Assembly: GCA_033964015.1 (NCBI GenBank) | Contig: CM066914.1 | Location: 13,693,831-13,757,830, forward strand | Reading direction: 5' to 3' | Length of the DNA stretch: 64,000 bases | Source: Scolanthus callimorphus | Taxonomy: Eukaryota; Cnidaria; Anthozoa; Actiniaria; Edwardsiidae | Part shown: positions 1 to 10,475 of the stretch, piece after piece | How the letters are laid out: the number at the start of each line of letters is the position of its first letter | How positions within the stretch are numbered: the stretch's first letter is position 1 | Notes under the pieces: generated by a model | Told to the model about the DNA's origin: nothing | Database searches by the model: none | What the model saw: the letters and a program-made list of their open reading frames with translations, nothing else | Position numbers and translations under genes: made by a program

Positions 1-70
1 AGAACAAGCACCCTCATGTGGGAGAAGGACTGGGGTCCTCCAGTTCTACATCCTTGACAGCTAGAGCGAT

Positions 71-549
71 CATACTCGTACCCAGAGCCCCCCGGCTCGT
101 CACCTCGCGGGGGAGGCTCTGGTGACATTCATTTGAATGCCTCAATCTCGTTCCCAGAGCCCGCGTATCTTTTAGGCCGCTGGCTCAAAGATGCACGGGC
201 TCTGGGTACGAGATTGTTGAATGCCTTCGCTGATTTGAACTTTGGGGCATGCGCAGAAAGTTCTTTCCCTCGGCGGCTGTGTATCAAATCTCGCGCATGC
301 GTCAATGGCTGTCACCAGAACCTTCCCTGCGACGAGAATAAGAAAATGTCCTATTTATGCCTCAGAATTACTTGTAGAGCGTATAAGTCAAAAGAATACG
401 TGTCATTTAGGCAGATACGTCTTTAAAGCGAAAAAAAAAAACTTGTTTTATGTATGCATGCGCGCCATGTCCAGCACCGGCTCACAAAAGGCTGTCACCA
501 GTGCCTCTCCCGTGAGGTGGCGAGCCGGGGAGCTCTGGGTACGAGAATG
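71..549. repeat. Non-autonomous DNA transposon, Mutator-like (family A), with nested palindrome
   Basis: The ends are inverted copies of each other (CATACTCGTACCCAGAGC at the left, the complement ending in GAGAATG at the right). The element is flanked by a 10-bp direct repeat, CTAGAGCGAT, at 61-70 and 550-559. Target duplications of 9-10 bp are typical of Mutator-like elements. A second small palindrome (about 145-216, arms containing CCCAGAGCCCG) sits inside it. The reading frames across this stretch are transposon sequence. It lies in the intron upstream of the first visible nuclear-receptor exon. Confidence 0.8.
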
Positions 550-718
550 CTAGAGCGATAATAACTGGTGTCCGATAGTGTGACGCTATCGATGACGTCA
601 TAACACGTGAAGTAAAAGCATGTGATTTGCTGTTGGATTGGACATTTGAGCTTCCTTGGGAAAGTCGGTTGATTTGTAAGTAGAATTTAAATGACTTGCT
701 TGTTTCTGTACTCTTCAG

Positions 719-2722
719 CTGTGCAACATGAAAGAGCGCCACGGACAAGCCATTACCGTCAATCATCAGGTCACGTCATCCAAGCATCCAAGCCAGTCAA
801 AAGAAAACGCAATAATGAAGATATCGAAAATGAGCACACCATTCTAAAACCAAAATCAGTCAAGAAATTGAACTATGGCGATCGAGCATCGCCAGAGGCT
901 GCCTTTTACCCTCGAAAGCCGACTATTAACGATCTAAGAGGACAACGAGAGAAAGACTTTGCCTCGGTTACTATGACTACGGCACTGACCCCGCCGCTGG
1001 CACCTCAACAAAATGGTTACCCTGTGGCATACATGGCTACACCGGAAATGATTTACGAGTCTGCCGTGCGGTTGTTGTACATGACGGTCAAGTGGGTGCG
1101 TAATATACCGACCTTCCTGGACTTGCCTTTTAGAGACCAGGCAATCCTTCTTGAGGAAGGATGGAGTGAGCTCTTCATACTAAGGTAAGGCATTGCCCCC
1201 CTCCCCCTTTTCCTCCTCTTGCTACCATCCCCAACCCCAATCCCCTTCCTCTAGGGAAATAACCTTTTCCAGGGAACTTGAGGTAGTTGACGTATTGCCC
1301 ATAGGGGTCTCCAGCTACGCGCAGGCTATGCGCTCACCAATGATAGGTTGTGCTTTTATACACCCCTGTGAGAATGTGGGTGGGTAAGTTGAATATAGTG
1401 TCCTCAATGGGGAGGGGGTGGTGCCCATACACATCGACCTCTTGGCTTATTTGATTTTCCCATTGTTTTGTCTAGCGTCTTACTTGAAGTCCTTTTGTTA
1501 ATGTATTGTTTGTATTCCATTCCAGCCTGGCTCAGTGGAACATGTCCATTGATATGAATTCACTCCTGACGGCAGCAGCAGGAACACAAAAGCAGAGCGA
1601 TCGTGGTCATGAACGGACACCGGGCAGTATTTCGGACATTCGAGCCCTACAGAATGTAGTTGCGCGATTACGAGCGGCAGATATTGACCCAACAGAGTAC
1701 GCATGCCTCAAGGCCATCGTGCTGTTCAAACCAGGTACGTCCAGCTCAGTTTTGCTCTCAGCCAATCAGAACGGATTAACTTTGTTGCACCGCCAAGTGC
1801 TCCAAACAGATTCTCAAAAACATTGCAATTGAGCATGAAATCTCCTCAGTAAACCTTGCCCGAAATCAGGGGCGTAGCCAGGGGGGGCACAGACCCCCTC
1901 ACAGATATGATGATTTAGTGCGTCCTTTTTTCTGCCCGAGCCTAATTTGGACACCAATGTGCCAATTTGGTACAATTTGGACACCAATGTCGGACTTCCT
2001 CCCCCCCCCCCCCCAACCAAAATTCAAATTTAACCTTTGTTTGACTGGTATGATGATAGTTTTGCTTCCTGAATCTCTCGCTGGACCTAGGAACGTTCCG
2101 TTTTGACAAACAATGTAGAATGACAATGTAAATGGAAGTGATATAGCCAGCCTTTTTAACAAAATGTTGTCGGTGCTAAAGAGCAAAGGCTGAAAAGAGC
2201 AAAGCGTGGACCGAGAGGTATTTTTGGGTAGCGAATACAGCAGTCTCCTAGATATAGGTTGGCAAAGTCTAGAAAAATAACACGCATTTCTTCAATGAAA
2301 TGTGAAAGCGGCATGTACTTGACCTGCTGAGCTGCGGTTAAATAGAAAGCTTTTTGTTTTCTATGTCTGTTAGCCAGTCTTTGCAGTCTTTATTTGCACC
2401 GACGTTTCTTCAACGGGCTATATATGAAATGAGTCGTTGAAGAAATTTGAAAATGACACCTTTCATTTCTCCCTCTTTAGACATCCGGGGACTTCGCTTG
2501 CGAAGTCACGTGGAAGAGCTCCAAGATCAGGCGCAGAGCATGCTGGGAGAATATGACCTCCATAATTACCCGGACCAGATTGTCAGGTTCGGCAAATTAC
2601 TTCTCACTCTCCCCTCCCTCAAGACAGTTTCGCCCAAATCTATCGAGAACCTGTTCTTCAGTGGCACACTGGACAATATTCCCATGGGGAGGTTATTGAC
2701 AGATATGTTCAAATCGAGCTAG
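719..2722 (+). CDS. NR2E: NR2E-type nuclear receptor (tailless/PNR-like), 3' exons only
   Basis: Three exons: 719-1184, 1526-1734 and 2481-2722 (stop TAG), joined in phases 1, 2 and 1, giving about 305 residues. The product is the hinge and ligand-binding domain of an orphan nuclear receptor. The DNA-binding domain must lie in exons left of the window; the first exon opens with [11 protein letters not shown], the residues that directly follow the DNA-binding domain in tailless-type receptors. Diagnostic ligand-domain blocks are [18 protein letters not shown] (helix 3), [20 protein letters not shown] (helices 3-5), [16 protein letters not shown], and the C-terminal [15 protein letters not shown] followed by an AF-2 helix LLTDMF. 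These match NR2E3 and NR2E1 more closely than other NR2 groups by recognition. Such receptors are nuclear regulators, often repressors, in neural and photoreceptor lineages; that role here is inferred from the family. Confidence 0.92.
1865..2100. repeat. Transposon-like fragment in the last NR2E intron
   Basis: A stretch beginning CAGGGGCGTAGCCAGG, with a 14-base C run near 2000 and two copies of TTTGGACACCAATG (1957 and 1977). The opening motif recurs at the edges of repeat debris elsewhere in the window (near 17005 and 25860). I could not define both ends. Confidence 0.4.
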
Positions 2723-4030
2723 AATGAATTGATACATTGTATAAAGGCATTGATATCTAGTGCTCCGTGGAGAATACGGACATTTGAGGCTGCATCATCG
2801 CACCCGTAAATGTTTGGGAGAGCCTTTATCAACTCCACGAGGTCTAGCCATATGGAGAGGAGTAGAAACGTCTTTTTTAAGACTACGAATTTTGAATTTT
2901 AACGGGAAATTGGTACTTTAAGAGTGAGAATGTTGGTTTCAAAGCTTGCACGGTATGGTGGCGGCGCTGATTACAGTCATCTTTCCTTTTCTGTGACCAC
3001 GACAACTATTTTTGCGGGATTCAAAATCTGCGATCTAAAAATAGATTCATCTACTCCTGTTGTTGTATACTGGTAAACTGTATACTGGGCCTACCCCCCT
3101 TTAACCCGTTACTAGATATATCTTTTTCTAAATAGAATGGTGCGGAAACGTGCTCGCGGCTCACGCTCAAATGTAAATAGAATTTAATTAAATGGGAAAA
3201 AGAGAGGCTTAAACTTCGCCACTGTATAGCAGGCAATAAATGTGCTGGCACATGTATTTCTGTCAGAGAATTCAAAACTGACGCATGGTAACCAAATGAT
3301 TCGCTTTTCAGCTCATAGACTGCGAAACAATCCCTTTAATGCACCAGCTGATCTATTAACCTCACGGTACGCAAAGGATTGTTGGTCAAAACGAAACACG
3401 AAGAGTTGAAAAGCGCGCGCAATATGTGTTGGAGCGATGCATGAAATAGCGTTGCACGAAATAGTGATGCACGAAATAGTGATGCACGAAATAGTCTAAA
3501 GGCTGTTTTCAACCATTAACGCACGTACTGTTCGCTGATTTTCCTTTCTCTTCCTCCACGGATGCTAGTTATATGAAAGAGATTGTTTTGCAGTCTACTT
3601 TTCAGCCCCGAACATTGACATTGTACATACAATTTACAAATAATAACAAACGGTGGCTCTTCATGGACGTCCTGTACTTTGTCAGGAAGAATTTGTTACA
3701 AAAATATACATTATTTTTAAAATTTGCCTATATCCGCCATTTATATGCCAACATTAATTTTTACTAAAGTAGTTATGCAGGAACATAACTACCGTAGTTA
3801 ACAAATATCGTAAGTTATTATCGCGTTATTAGAAATGAAGCAAGAGTAATTTATCGTTGTCATTTGAGGTCTGTCATTAACAATAGAGGTCTTGGCGCGC
3901 GACGGGGACATAGAAGAGGAGCTTGCTTGATGAGCCCGTTTTTCATAGCAGTAGACGTCCTTATTTTCCTCTAATTATTTTAGTTCCGTTGTTTTGACCT
4001 TGTTTTATATAATATCGCATTTTATATGAC
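2723..4030. other. Intergenic, no gene seen
   Basis: This holds the presumed 3' UTR of the nuclear receptor and spacer. The only local structure I see is a short tandem repeat at about 3433-3497, four degenerate copies of GATGCACGAAATAGT. No open frame here has recognisable content. Confidence 0.5.
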
Positions 4031-4221
4031 CTATTTTCACCGAGGAATTTGCCGCGAAGATTAAACGTGCGAAGTTAAACATGCTTGTAACTCCCAAGGG
4101 TAATCAATAGTTTATTTGCGAGCAGCCACGTCAGTCTTTCTTGCCTATATAAAGGATTTCTGACATGAATTCAGGGCTTTTCGACACATCTTCGCAAACC
4201 GGTAAGTCCTAAAATCTTTTC
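4031..4221 (+). promoter_or_regulatory. TATA promoter and short first exon, copy 1 of an identical 191-bp duplication
   Basis: The block holds a canonical TATATAAAG at 4146-4154. About 30 bp downstream is a pyrimidine start-like tract (CTTTTCG, about 4177), and then a strong splice donor ACCG|GTAAGT after 4201. This looks like a promoter, a roughly 25-nt 5' UTR exon and a donor. The CTTTTC start resembles the TOP starts of growth-regulated mRNAs, which is inference. The whole 191 bp recurs without a visible difference at 5990-6180. An ATG at 4165 is too close to the TATA box to be in the mRNA unless another start is used. Confidence 0.55.
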
Positions 4222-4414
4222 TCCCATACGTTTTGCCAGCGCTACGTCGCCGAAGCCTCTAGGAGGTCTTTTATGCCTTATGTGTGGGTTCTTATGTCTA
4301 TGTCTTTTCAGCGTGGTTCTACAGAGCGTTAAACTTCGAACATATACTCCAACAGTGCATGCAATATTATTATTCTCTCGCTTGTTATTTTCGCTCTGAC
4401 TCCTCTCTCTTTAG

Positions 4415-4536
4415 TTTTAGGTCAGTTTGATGAGCATGTGGATCATAATCTGGAAGCTTTAGCGGCAGCACCAGCTCCTGGTGAAGCTGCCGCCGTTGCT
4501 CCACAAAACCTTCCACCGGTAGAGAATAATAACGAG
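4415..4536 (+). CDS. Possible second exon of an unrecognised gene
   Basis: The stretch is bounded by a pyrimidine-rich acceptor (CTCTCTTTAG, ending 4414) and a donor (AACGAG|GTAATT at 4536/4537). It is open in the frame reading GQFDEHVDHNLEALAAAP, then an Ala/Pro-rich stretch ending VENNNE. It lies 200 bp downstream of the TATA/first-exon module. Joined to exon 1 the frame stays open, but I see no well-placed start codon because the exon-1 ATG lies upstream of the expected transcription start. I recognise no domain. It may instead be a non-coding exon. Confidence 0.35.
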
Positions 4537-4794
4537 GTAATTTCGTTCATGGACTTCGCCCTCGTATTTTAGCCCGTTTATTTCCACGTGTTGTCTGTTT
4601 TGTATCCAGTGTATCGTCCGGCCCTTCGCTCTTACATCCTCTTTAGCCCACAATTTCTACTCGGTTTATGACTTCATTACGCGTCCAGTTTTTAAAATGT
4701 TTACTCATAACGCTGTTCGCTAGTTTCATACGATTTTGTATAAGGAAAGTGTTGGGCCTCAGTTATAAGGCAACATGTATGTTATGTATGTAAC

Positions 4795-4970
4795 GTTATT
4801 TAGACATATAACTTTTAATCCCCCCCCCACTCCTACCAGTCCATCACCCCACCCCCTACCTACCCATCACCCCACCCCCTACCTACCCATCACCTCACCC
4901 CCTACCTACCCATCCCCCAACCCCCTACCTACCCATCACCCCACCCCCACCCCACCCCACGTAGTATTAG
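4795..4970. repeat. C-rich minisatellite
   Basis: Tandem copies of a roughly 27-bp unit of the form CCCATCACCCCACCCCCTACCTA. The proline-rich frame through it is low-complexity and not treated as a gene. Confidence 0.8.
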
Positions 4971-5420
4971 ACCTGTGAGAAAGCAAGCGTCGGACCTGTC
5001 AGAAGGCGACGTGATTAAGAAAGCACCCCCCTCCCCCTCCTACCACTCGAAGTCTTAGGCCTGTTAGAAGGCAAGTGTCGGACCTGTCAGAAGGCGACGT
5101 GATTGAGACAATACTCCACCCACCTACCCCTTGAGGTACGAGGCCTGTGAGAAGGCAAGTGTCGGACCTGTCAGAAGGCGACGTGAAAAATACAACATCC
5201 CCCCCCCCTCCACCCCACGTTAGTATGAGGCCTGTGAGAAGGCAAGTGTCGGACCTGTCAGAAGGCGACGTGAAAACGATAACATCCCCCCCCCCACCTC
5301 AAAAGCAAAAGTATGAGGCTGTGAGAAGGCAAATGTCGGACCTGTCAGAAGGCGACGCATTACGATCCCCCCCCCCCCCCCCCCCTCAATTAGAGGCCTG
5401 TTCGTAGGCAATTGTTGGCC
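4965..5420 (+). repeat. Six-unit tandem repeat, about 85 bp, with a conserved coding-like core
   Basis: Unit cores begin near 4972, 5060, 5144, 5231, 5319 and 5397 (spacing 88, 84, 87, 88, 78). Each core of about 40 bp translates as (R/A)VRRQVSDLSEGD, and units are separated by C-rich tracts. Units 3-5 are in one continuous frame, 5147-5407. The first five cores are nearly invariant (V to A or M, R to K changes) while the spacers vary, and the sixth is degenerate. A related degenerate core lies near 4745. The peptide carries an R-R-x-x-S motif resembling a basophilic kinase site. I do not recognise the protein. Confidence 0.7.
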
Positions 5421-5989
5421 CTAATATAAGGCAACGCTTACCCCTCCCTACTTTTTCCCCTACTATCCTTGCCGGACTGGGGGTCAAATCTATATACCAC
5501 CTTTAACAAGCCCTCGGGCGAGTTTCTGGTCCGGCTCGGGTATGTGGGGAAATCCTTCCCAGGTCACCTACAAGGCCTTTCTTTTTCTTACCTCTCACTT
5601 GTTTTCGGGGCGTTTCCACCGCGTATTGCTCCAGATATCTACGTAAACGTCCTAACGTAAAGCGTTGTGGTGTGATAGGGAAGGAAGCCCCACAACCTGG
5701 GCTGGACCACCGCCTGCAGCACAAGTGGCCTCACGTGGGCTACGTCACGTGCCTCCCAGACTCGGATTTATATTTAGCATTTATTTATTTCATTCCATTA
5801 CCTGCTTCCTAGGGTTTTTTCTGAGTTTTGGGAGAAGATATTGGCTACTGCAATGGGAAGATCGATCTTATGGTGGATCGTTGCCTAAGGACGTCGTTCG
5901 GATGGGAGTGGGCCGAGGCCAAAATCGGTTTCCCATAACTTAACATCGCCGAGACAATGAGTGGCGGATTTATCGGTGAAAATGGTTTA
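5421..5989. other. Unassigned region, possible 3' part of the duplicated locus
   Basis: No recognisable protein. The end of this stretch, 5921-5991, is a 71-bp block (starting AAAATCGGTTTCCC) that recurs at 6251-6321 immediately after the second promoter copy. The two copies therefore share both a 5' and a 3' block, but copy 2 lacks the roughly 1.7 kb in between. Confidence 0.5.
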
Positions 5990-6002
5990 CTATTTTCACC
6001 GA
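5973..6002. repeat. Hairpin at the duplication junction
   Basis: TCGGTGAAAAT (5973-5983) and ATTTTCACCGA (5992-6002) are perfect inverted repeats around an 8-base loop. The hairpin exists only because the 3' block of copy 1 is joined directly to the 5' block of copy 2. Confidence 0.8.
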
Positions 6003-6180
6003 GGAATTTGCCGCGAAGATTAAACGTGCGAAGTTAAACATGCTTGTAACTCCCAAGGGTAATCAATAGTTTATTTGCGAGCAGCCACGTCAGTCTTTCT
6101 TGCCTATATAAAGGATTTCTGACATGAATTCAGGGCTTTTCGACACATCTTCGCAAACCGGTAAGTCCTAAAATCTTTTC
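5990..6180 (+). promoter_or_regulatory. TATA promoter and short first exon, copy 2
   Basis: Identical, as far as I can read, to 4031-4221, including the TATA box (6105-6113) and the donor after 6160. It is followed by about 70 unrelated bases (6181-6250) and then the shared 71-bp 3' block at 6251. It looks like a tandem duplicate that kept promoter, first exon and tail but lost the exon and repeat region. Confidence 0.55.
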
Positions 6181-6513
6181 GACCCTCCCACCTCCCCTTC
6201 GGCGACGTAGCACTCGCACCACTAGTCTCCTAGCTGCTCATTGCCTCGGCAAAATCGGTTTCCCATAACTTAACATCGCCGAGACAATGAGTGGCGGATT
6301 TATCGGTGAAAATGGTTTACTGTTCTTTGTTGTATAAACCCGAAATTTCAACGCTAGAATCCCGCGCATATTGATATCATATTAAAGTTGTACTATGCTT
6401 GTTGTATGAGAGGCTTTGCGTAAATGTGTCTTAAGTCTGCCTAAATCCTTAACAAGGGATTGACTATATTTCTTTTGATTTTATGATTTTCAACCTCGCT
6501 TTCAGTCTTTTGT

Positions 6514-6807
6514 GCTCGCGGGGGAGGCTCTGGGGACATCCATTTCAGAGGGCCTTCGCTGATTGGCTGATTTTGAGTGTTGGGGCATGCGCAGAAAGTT
6601 GTTTCTCGGCTCGTTTCGACGGCTCTGTATCAAATCTAGCGCACGCGTCAATGGCTGTCACCAGAGCCTCCCCCGCGAGGTGACGAGCCGGGAGCGTGTC
6701 TGGGTACGAGAATGTGGCTCTGTATCAAATCTCGCGCATGCGTCAATGGCTGTCACCAGAGCCTCCCCCGCGAGGTGACGAGCCGGGGAGCTCTGGGTTC
6801 GAGAATG
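6514..6807. repeat. Family A transposon, internally duplicated
   Basis: It begins GCTCGCGGGGGAGGCTCTGG (the outermost left TIR is missing) and ends GGGTTCGAGAATG. The 3' third is tandemly duplicated (about 6623-6717 and 6718-6807), so two right ends follow each other. Confidence 0.75.
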
Positions 6808-7005
6808 CCAGCAATGCGGAGTTCTAAAAAAATGGAATATTTGTTACTGTGCTGGGGAATGACCTACCCCAGAGACTCCTACCTCATTTACTCTTGGCCT
6901 TTCCATGTCTTTTAGCATTAAAATGGCTTAGTAACTCTATAAAGAATTTATTAGCTTTTTCTTTTCTTTATTCCATTTTAATACAACTTAAAATTAGGGC
7001 ATCAG

Positions 7006-7282
7006 TTCATCCGGAACAAAAACGAGCAGAGAAATGGGAACGAGTTGGACGCGGGGGACTGGGCATGTTGTTTGGGTAGCAGCGCGCGAAATCAAGAAGC
7101 GCGAAAGTGAGTGGACAACAACAACGAAAGAGGAGACAACATTTCACTCACTTTTCTCGAAATAATGGTTAAAAGAGTACCCGCCGCCATTTTGAAGGCT
7201 TTGCTGTCCACCCAAAACAACATGCCCAGTCCCCCGCGTCCAACTCATTCCCATTTCCCTGCTCGTTTTCGTTCCGGATGAA
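7006..7282. repeat. Foldback element, arms about 75 bp
   Basis: The left arm starts TTCATCCGGAACAAAAACG and the right arm ends with its complement. The arms continue through GACGCGGGGGACTGGGCATG and its complement before a central spacer of about 120 bp. No coding content. Confidence 0.8.
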
Positions 7283-7897
7283 TTAAAACCGCTGGCACAG
7301 TTTAAGCCTACCATTTGAATAGTTTTGTAAAATTCTTTTTGTCAATCTTTTTGGAGCAGGTCCACTCTTCTAGCAACACACTGTATTATTCGGACAAATA
7401 AGAGCACGTTTTTTGTCACTTGGATCAAAGCCAAACAAGACTAAAGTGTCACTTCAGCCTTTATGTACCATCAATAGGGGGCCGTAGGTCTTGAACATAA
7501 ACAATACTTAAACACCAATAAATGACCATTGCTGGGATTAAGTGGGATTTACTTAACTCTAACTGCCCAAAGGGTTATTAACCTTGCATACAGCCTACCT
7601 AACGCTTTATTCCCTATCCTAATATTATATGCTTCTAGCATTCGCCTTATATATTAGCAAACTACACAGTTTATTTACTTATTATTTACAATAATTGTTT
7701 ACCTATTAACTATATAGTATAACGTCCATATATATTCCGTATATAGCCCATATATAGTCCATAACCGTATCATATGGGCGTCCGGCGTCCGACAAATTCA
7801 AGATTACACCTGATTATACGCGCTCCTTTCTGGCGCCGTTAAATCCCCTGCACTTGTCACTAAATGGCTCTTCAGGAAGCTGCTAGTGGTTAGAGTA
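7283..7897. other. Intergenic, no gene seen
   Basis: AT-rich sequence with no recognisable coding or repeat structure up to the small element at 7898. Confidence 0.5.
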
Positions 7898-8034
7898 CAG
7901 TAAAAACCCGCGTATAAGAACCTAGAATTTTAGCCTAATTTGATTTGAAAATACAAGGAAACAAGGGCTTCACATGGATAATTCTGGCCTAACAGGTTCT
8001 TAAAATCCAGGTTCTTATATACGGGTTTTTACTG
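7898..8034. repeat. Tc1/mariner-like miniature element
   Basis: 137 bp. The TIRs are CAGTAAAAACCCGCGTATAA at the left and ATACGGGTTTTTACTG at the right, flanked by TA dinucleotides at 7896-7897 and 8035-8036. TA duplication and the CAGT ends are typical of Tc1/mariner-derived MITEs. It lies about 70 bp beyond the 3' end of the bHLH reading frame. Confidence 0.8.
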
Positions 8035-8102
8035 TATTCTATAGGTTGAACATAAAAGAACATGGAACAGGTTTTTCAGTTCTCTCGCTCCCCCTGTGAT
8101 AC

Positions 8103-8570
8103 TTAACACATGTTAGACAACAGCACGACTCTTTCATGAATTGATACAAGTGTCGCCAAACTCCTGGACGGTGTCGAAGGGCTTAACCCTTGACTAATGG
8201 CTACTTCTCTATTGCTTTCTCGTAATATCTCGGTCAGATATCTGATATAGCTCTGGGCTAACTTGAGAAGCTGGAGTTTTGTAACTTTGCGATTGTCTTT
8301 AGTGTTCGGGATGACCCTCCGCAAAGCTTCCATCGCGCCATTTATAGACTGGATTCGCCTTCGCTCTCTGTCGTTTGCTCTCAGCCGCCTGTGCCGTACA
8401 TTAAGTGCGTTTGCAATACTTCTCTCTTTCGTTATTTCATTTTTGAATCGTTCGGATACCTCTTTCGTAGTCTTAGAAGGTGATAGGGGCGTTTTGACCC
8501 CATTTTCTGAGCTTGAAGAAAGTAGAATTTCCCCACTGGAAGAAATTCGCGATCGTTTCGCAGGTTCCAT
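8103..8570 (-). CDS. Single-exon group-A bHLH transcription factor (atonal superfamily-like)
   Basis: 155 residues from the Met of MEPAKRSR; an in-frame Met 12 codons upstream (8606) would give 167. The basic region RRLRANDRERRR (about residues 61-72) carries the Asn and the E-box-contacting Glu of the RER core. Helix 1 is IQSINGAMEALRRVIP (73-88), the loop is NTKDNRK, and helix 2 is VTKLQLLKLAQSYIRYLTEI (96-115). The combination of ANDRERRR with K-x-T-K at the helix-2 start fits neurogenin/atonal-type group A factors, which bind E-boxes as dimers with E proteins. The helix-2 residues LQLLKLAQSYIRYL are not those of neurogenin, ASCL or Oligo as I know them, so I assign only the superfamily. 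It may be one of the cnidarian-specific atonal-related groups. The Ser-rich N terminus and the C terminus show no other domain. Lack of introns is common in this class. Confidence 0.88.
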   Translation of the reverse strand: MEPAKRSRISSSGEILLSSSSENGVKTPLSPSKTTKEVSERFKNEITKERSIANALNVRHRRLRANDRERRRIQSINGAMEALRRVIPNTKDNRKVTKLQLLKLAQSYIRYLTEILRESNREVAISQGLSPSTPSRSLATLVSIHERVVLLSNMC

Positions 8571-8619
8571 GGTCGCACAACCGTCGCCAATTTCTCTGAA
8601 ATGCAATGAAATAGAACGA

Positions 8620-8910
8620 ATTAGTATAAACCAACTAATGGTCTATTACAAATCCTGCATTCTGATTGGCTGAGCTACTAATGGTCTATTAGTGATAGAC
8701 CGTACCTGGCAAAACCACCACCTTTCGTTGCAAGAAAACATGATTTTTTCAACATAAAATAATGGAATTCATTGCCAAAACCAACTAGTTGGTTTATACT
8801 AAAACAATTAGACCTCTCGTCCTCATGTGCTATGATATCAATAGACCATTCGGCCTTCGGCCTCATGGTCTATTCATCATAGCACATTCGGTCGTGAGGT
8901 CTAATTGTTA
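8620..8910. repeat. Palindromic repeat cluster upstream of the bHLH gene
   Basis: Inverted pairs include TTAGTATAAACCAACTA (about 8619) against TAGTTGGTTTATACTAA (about 8787). There is also a long hairpin at about 8807-8908, whose arms run from ATTAGACCTC through GCTATGATATCAATAGACC and whose tip is CGGCCTTCGGCC. It sits within 50 bp of the bHLH start, in what should be its promoter. Confidence 0.7.
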
Positions 8911-10470
8911 ATTAGCCACTGTTGCTTTTAAAAGAGAAAGCGTAAATTTAACTGTTCATTTTTGGAAAAATAGACCAGAGATTTCAAAGGCCCGAGATTT
9001 TCCTAGCTTTAATGAGAACAGACCTCGCCTTGGCCAAAAATTAATATTGAAATGCGCTTTGCGCTTAAAATATTTATTGGAGAGCTTTAACTAAAGCAAA
9101 TAGGCATACAAACCTTTCTTGTTTTCTGTTCTGTAAATATTTGTAAAGGCCAAGCCGTGAATTGTGTCGTCTCGTCACTTCAAGTGCCGTTTGATGCTCG
9201 CGTAAGTGTGTCCTAACTATAAAGCATTGATTTCTCTGTAAGGTCACATGACATAGAACTACTGAACAGTAAACTACAATAGGAGATGATCGTCCTTAAT
9301 TGTCTTTAAGTGTTTTACGAATTTTGCTCATTTTCTTGCATCAAAAGAGGCTTTGAAGTTAAACAAATAGCATAACCCTTCGGAGCATAACATTGACTAT
9401 GGCATGAACTTGAATACTCCATCGGAAATAAACAGAGATAGAATGTCTATTTTTCTAAAAACATGTCTGGCTACACCAAAATCTATTTTACCTGGCCTCT
9501 TTATATGACAAAAGCAAATTAAAAATAACCAAAGCGATAATTATGTCATTCACCTTGATAATAAACACAATTATTTAACTTGATGCAACGCCTCAAGCAA
9601 AATTTTCGCTGTCCATAAAACAGTCATAAAGCAAAACAAAACTGCGACCATACAATAAAACTATCCAAGTGAAATTCTTCGGGACTTCAGGTATCTTTTT
9701 TAATAACTTGTAAGCATGGAGTTTATTAGTGTCTTTATCCCAACATTGTGATTTTAAATCGGCATTCAAGCTTACAACTTCACAAAAGACGGAACACGTG
9801 TTGTGCTGTGCGCTGATTGGCGGAGAGCGCGTCTCGTTCCAGCGTTTGGTTTTCCCACAGTGGAACAAAGCCTCCGAACACATGGCCTATTCAATTAGTT
9901 TAAAGCGTGTGGAAAAACAAATGTTGCTTTAAAGTTTAAGAGGATGAACACAACCAATCTTTTCTTGGTATTCCTCACCTCACCAAAACTCCAACCCTGA
10001 AATGTCACATATTTCGGTGTTAATTTCCCCCGTAATTGTTTCGGCTGTCAACAAATCCTCATAAGTTACCGTCTAATGTTTAGCCCTTTTGAGGACTGAA
10101 TTCTTCAACAGCCTCGCTTCATTCCATGTCCGTTAGAAGGGTATCCAAGAGCTTAAGAATGCTAACACCTGTAATTAAGTTATGCAATTAGAATATAAAA
10201 AAAGAGTACCAAAAAGGCAAGGCAAATAATGCCCGTAAAAGAATAACTGAATATTTTAAAGCGATATCACAAGCGAAAAGAACAATAATATAAGAGTCTT
10301 GCTACACGGTTGCGTTTTCGTTTTGAAAACTTTTTCTTGTTTTAAAAAAACATTGCATCCACACGTAGCGTTTTCGATCGTTTCTGCCCGCACACGAATT
10401 ATCGCATTAACCCGTATTGCGCATGTGCAACGCACCGCAGTGAGAACAATCTCGTACCAAGAGATTGCTC
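8911..10470. other. Intergenic, no gene seen
   Basis: AT-rich spacer without recognisable coding content or clear inverted repeats. Short open frames at 9593-9883 and 9729-9932 overlap on opposite strands and have no family features. Confidence 0.5.
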
Positions 10471-10475
10471 GTACC

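Noticed and set aside
133..553. Overlapping frames of 97 and 103 codons at the left edge.
   Set aside because: Both read through a Mutator-like MITE with exact target duplications.
4031..4221. Possible spliced-leader RNA gene (short exon ending in GTAAGT, present twice).
   Set aside because: No convincing Sm-binding site follows the donor, a TATA box precedes it, and anthozoans are not known for SL trans-splicing. A duplicated promoter and first exon explains it better.
4775..4978. Proline-rich frame of 67 codons.
   Set aside because: Low-complexity C-rich minisatellite; the sequence is explained by the DNA repeat.
8263..8673. 136-codon plus-strand frame.
   Set aside because: It is the antisense shadow of the bHLH gene, whose minus-strand frame has clear domain residues.
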